A DNA stretch of 64,000 bases from Trichobilharzia regenti (Eukaryota > Platyhelminthes > Trematoda > Strigeidida > Schistosomatidae). A model generated the notes under the pieces. It was given only the letters and a program-made list of their open reading frames with translations, had not been told where the DNA came from and did not search any database. Each line of letters opens with the position of its first letter. Within the stretch, counting starts at the first letter, position 1. This document shows positions 59,901 to 64,000 of the stretch, one piece after another. The translations under genes were made by a program, and so were the position numbers. The stretch spans positions 1 to 64,000 of the forward strand of contig CALYDD020000412.1 in assembly GCA_944472135.2 (NCBI GenBank), written 5' to 3'.

Positions 59901-60399
59901 ACCTTAAAACCGCCTACAATTTCTCGTGGATTCAAAGGGTGTACTGCTGAAAAGCCTTGAAGCAGGATAAAATAATATCTAATATCCCTTGATTCTCAAT
60001 GGTTCTGTGACTAGTGGTGGTTCGAGGTGAAATCCAACTTGAAGTTTTCTCAATCTGATCTCTGCTTCTTCAATTGATAATTCAGAAATGAAAACAATTT
60101 CAGAGATTTCACCCGTTTTTTGACTTTCTGTAACCTCTCAGTTACGGTATTAAGTTATTGTTATTTTCGATTCCACATTACTTAATTACAACTCTTTAAG
60201 GTAACTTTTCTATTATTTTAAGGCAGCTTAATCCATAAACTCCTTCTACGTCCAGTGACAACTATAACAAAGGTCACAGACTATTATACATTCTTTGCGT
60301 TCTCAGTGAAACAGAGGGCTCGTTTACAACATTGACATCAACTTCTGTTTCCTGATGACTTGAAGGTTAACTCTATGGCTGTATGCAAGCTTCCATTCC

Positions 60400-60870
60400 T
60401 TGTTCACATTAGCTCTCTCGTGTTATCATGAGGTCGATTCACAGAACTTCGATTACCATTAGGCCTGAAATCGAGGGCGTTCATGGTGCATGGTGTTACC
60501 AGAAATGTCTGATCACTATACATCCACTTCATCTCCACTTCCTTCTGAATATTCGTTACTTCATCAATATGGTATTGACTGGTTTGCTGCATTGACACAG
60601 CTTCTTGTCGCACTGCTTATCCTCTCTGGTGGGTCACCTGTTCCTTAGTATCTTGGGAAGGCAGATGTTGATAGTAGTCTGCAGTTGGTTATTGGAATTC
60701 TGTTTTCTATATTCGCTACACTAATTCAACTTGAATCTTGTATTCGTTGCAGCTCTTATCAACTTGTTTGTTTTTTCTTGTGAATGGTTAAGGCACAGAT
60801 CATCATCAAAATTCAGAACCTCTACTTGTTTTCTTTTCAGTCTAGTGTATATCTGTTTTGACGCACATTT
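60400..60870 (-). pseudogene. RTE-like LINE fragment, catalytic motif to C-terminus
   Basis: Counterpart of 24,010-24,480. A minus-strand frame of 69 codons is open in both copies but is out of register with the LINE frame for part of its length. Confidence 0.6.
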
Positions 60871-61642
60871 TCATTTCAATTTCAAATTATTGTTCTGCAA
60901 TTCTTGAACAAAATGATATAAATATTGTTGATATTTTGCCATTATATCATACTTATGTTCTGACTATATTGCATCTAATCATATGCCATAGTTCATCATT
61001 TTACTTGGATGTTGTATGAAGAATATTTGGTTTTCTTCAATTAATTATGTGATGAATCCTTACCTGTGTGTAAACATTTTCTCCATAATAGGAATATAGT
61101 TATACTTATACTCTTAGCTGTGCATAAACATACTCTACACTATAAGGAAATATGTATTTCTTCATGTGAGTTCTAGGAATTTCGAAGGTTGTAAACGACT
61201 GGCGGATAGTTCCGAAATGAAACGAAATCGTGTTATTCTTCTTCATGGATTAATTTAATTACTCGCCAACTAACGTAGATTCAGAAAGTCAGCCATACTA
61301 CAGATATAGATATAATTTCTCTTCATAATAACTTTCGTTTATAACATCACTGTGTCTTCTTCTAAGAGTGAAGAATACAAATCTGTACCTGGCGAGTGTT
61401 AGTTAGCAGGGATTTTATTGGGTACCGATTTGATCACGAGCTGACATGAAATGGAAAACCACTGAAAAACCAGGGAGTATTGGACAGCTGTTTCTGCCTT
61501 TCTTGGTCCTGTTCAGAAGTAAACACAAACCTGGTTTCGAACCCAGGATCTTCTGATTACAGAGAGAGCTCTCAGGCCATTCAACCAGTGAGACCCAATC
61601 CAATGATCAGTGAATTCCAACTTCTAACGATTCGAGATTTGT

Positions 61643-61985
61643 TACAGGATTTCATCATGAGCTGACATTAGTTAGAGAATCATTGGAAAACCTCGGAGTA
61701 CTGAACAGCCATTTCGTCCTAGTTCGGGACTCTTCAGCAGTATGCACCCCACCGGGGTTTGAACTCAGAAGCTTCTGGTTACAAGGCGGGCTCGTATAGG
61801 ATTAAGCCACTGGGACCAAGTCCAATGGCCCATGAATTCTAACTTCCGCCAATTCACGACATGGCGAGACAACTAGCCAATTTGTTCGGCGAGTATTTGT
61901 CCCCACACCCGACCTGCTGCCATCTACTGGTCACGACATCTCACTAAAACTCCAGGTAACCACCTACATGAATACGGCAAGTCGA
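61643..61985 (-). mobile_element. Hammerhead-bearing tRNA-type SINE
   Basis: Minus-strand copy equivalent to 25,255-25,600. Hammerhead at 61,699-61,742 with core CTGAAGA. Confidence 0.77.
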
Positions 61986-63399
61986 GATTTCTGAAATGAG
62001 ACCACCATGTAATACTGTTAGTGGGTAACTGATCGCTGAGTTTAAGTCTCAGACTAGGAGAAGCTAGCTACCCAGTACTCCCTAGGTTTCCAATGATCCC
62101 GTGACTGATATCACCTCGTGATCAAACCTGAAATCCCTGCCTAGTTGAATTGCGTGTAAAGGAATATCTTGAAAGATATTCATCGACTACTTCTAAAGAA
62201 GAAAAACCGACAAGGAAAGGAAATAGTATTCTCGCATGGAATACAAATCGTGACTGACTGACTGACTGCCTGACTGTTGGAAACCGGAAAGAGAGAAATA
62301 TAACACAAGTCAACATATAAGTGAGACACAAACGAAAAACACACATTCACAATGACAACAAAAACAAAAGGAATGAGGAGAAATGCTTCTCTGTGTAAAA
62401 CCGTATCACAAAACTATGATCAAGTTATTCCGATACTTTTGCTTAGCCAAGCAGAAATTTTCGTCATCTCCACTTTCTTGTCTTACAAGTTTATCATCCT
62501 TCCCAATGTGATGAGAGTTCACATCAGCAAATTTTGAATTGGGATCAAACTAACTAGATTGTCTACAAATAATAGATCGGCACTTCAGTTGTCAGACATT
62601 CGTCATGACTCCACATTATTGAGGGAGAGGTTATTGAAAAAAAAAGTGAAAGCGGGATCGCTGTTTCCTCATCAGTGTATGTATACTCTTGACTCCACCT
62701 GAAATCAAGATCGGGACCTTCACTTTACCAGATTAAGTTCACAACGAGTGATTGGTGATTTACAGGTACATTCTGTTTTAGAGCTCAAAAGAGATTGAAA
62801 CACACATTCTGAATTCCACGAGAAGTCACGACTAATTAAATAACGTCATTTGATTCCCCAGGCTTCGTTGAGCTTCCCGTTTTGACAGCCTACGTGTCGA
62901 CGTCGGCTGACTATTTCGGTCTGGTCAATCTGTGTGTTTCAGTGGTTAAGGGATAGAGTGCTCACAAGGAGGATATTTATCAGGCCAAATGATATCAGAT
63001 TGAAATCTCGCCGATAAAATTTGGTTATCAATGAAAATTAGGATTCATTTCAGAATTTCACTTAATGCGTAAGTAAAATGTTGATGGAATATTAGGGGAT
63101 ACGAAACGGTAGAAGTTGGAAGGGTAGATATAATCGGGAACTGATATTTGATAGAGGTCTGTCAGTTGTATTCAATGAGCATCACATGGTTATTTCCCCC
63201 ATGACAATATGCTTCATAAGTCTTTCACTACTCTCCTAGTATGTTTCATTGTGAACCGAACTCTTCGACGAATGATCACTGAGAAACTCTCATAGGAAAG
63301 AGACATACAGCCTTACATATTCTTGTAGACATTCGTTATCTTCTCAATGACCTTTCAATTCATTTACATTTGGTTTGTGACTTCCTACTTTAATTCCCA

Positions 63400-63760
63400 T
63401 TGCATTCCAAATAGAATTTAGAGCTTCGTCGGCACATCTCCACTTCACTCTCTTCTCTGAAACTGTTTAACAAGGTTGATTTTTGCTTGACGTCCATGCT
63501 GATCATTCGTTCTGCTTGTCTTATCTTCAATCTGGATCAAGTGAAGGCAGCTGTTGATGAAAGTCTGAAGCCTGTACGAAATTGTTGTGGTGACGAATGT
63601 ATCAAGTCCCACTGACTAATAGAGATGACTGTTGAAAATTTGATTCTTGTTCCTTATGCTTAATGCAGAAGACGTCGAGATGATGCTGCCCAGATAGGTG
63701 AAAGATGAGCATTTCATCAAAGTTTTCTGTCTTAATGCATTGGCTTTTGTTGATGTTTGT
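63400..63760 (-). pseudogene. RTE-like LINE fragment
   Basis: Counterpart of 27,020-27,390. Confidence 0.45.
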
Positions 63761-64000
63761 TAAGTACCCCCATGGTTTCTGTCTCCTGTATGTTCACTTG
63801 AGTATCTTTGATTTTTTGAAAAATGACATGTCATCTGTCAATCATTCCACATTATTATTATTATTACTTAGATACTAATTCCCAAACTGAAGTTATTCTT
63901 TCTTATGATATCAGTCCAGTGATAGAATCTGTAGGGGCGATGTCGTTTACAGGAGGATTGATCACTGAATCATTCTATAGACAAGTGAAATCGTTAGGTT

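Larger units (their letters stand above)
57590..61274. repeat. Spacer of the second palindrome
   Basis: Direct copy of 21,225-24,885 (offset about 36.39 kb). It contains repeat R1 (57,605-57,995, here with two tandem ACTGTCAAACAAA units), a decayed SINE (58,160-58,375), block E (58,380-59,590) and LINE fragments (59,620-59,900; 60,400-60,870). Open frames match those of the first copy and show no gene. Confidence 0.85.
61275..64000. repeat. Right arm of the second palindrome (runs off the window)
   Basis: Reverse complement of 54,867-57,585 and direct copy of 24,887-27,612. It contains inverted copies of the two SINEs at 61,415-61,640 and 61,643-61,985. Confidence 0.88.

Overview
The window looks like repeat-rich, non-coding DNA from a eukaryote, most likely a blood fluke (Schistosoma or a close digenean relative). 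It is AT-rich, has no bacterial-style gene packing, and I find no intact host gene. The organism call rests on three repeat classes found together: a tRNA-derived SINE carrying a hammerhead ribozyme (the arrangement known for schistosome Sm-alpha repeats), Penelope-like elements (PLEs) with reverse transcriptase (RT) plus GIY-YIG endonuclease, and RTE-clade LINE fragments. The species is not determined.

Layout. 1-6.2 kb: mosaic of repeat blocks, with an inverted SINE pair at 786-1036 and inverted arms at 1.14-1.69 and 3.55-4.06 kb. 6,232-9,002: a young PLE (PLE1) with the only long open coding region in the window, two 1,024-bp inverted arms and a 12-bp target duplication. 9.0-14.3 kb: repeat block that recurs at 49.7-53.5 kb. 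14.3-33.3 kb: a roughly 19-kb palindromic unit (arms about 15.05-21.23 and 25.78-32.79 kb). The two halves of a second PLE (PLE2) lie at its two ends, and a copy of a third PLE (PLE3) sits inside each arm. 33.3-41.1 kb: lower-copy AT-rich DNA with one isolated tRNA-type SINE. 41.1-43.7 kb: a decayed RTE retrotransposon on the minus strand. 44.2-45.2 kb: an exon-like, frame-broken coding remnant. 45.2-53.5 kb: rearranged second copies of blocks from 1-13 kb and 22-24 kb. 53.5-64.0 kb: a second palindrome whose spacer and right arm repeat 21.2-27.6 kb almost base for base, offset about 36.39 kb.

How it fits together. The duplicated blocks serve as internal controls. The block at 46.2 kb is an empty site for PLE1, the block at 9.5 kb is an empty site for the hammerhead SINE at 49.9 kb, and the block at 18.4 kb is an empty site for the inverted SINE pair at 0.8 kb. 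The main mobile machinery visible is the PLE RT/GIY-YIG protein. The SINEs encode no protein, have A/B-box-like Pol III signals, and would have to be moved by another element's enzymes (inference). The most unusual structures are palindromes nested inside palindromes: PLE inverted arms sit inside larger chromosomal palindromes, and one PLE3 core is inverted relative to its own flanks.

Limits. Boundaries come from reading the sequence by eye and are good to a few bases where target duplications are named, otherwise to about 10-50 bases. No database search or alignment was run. Large near-identical palindromes can also be assembly artefacts.
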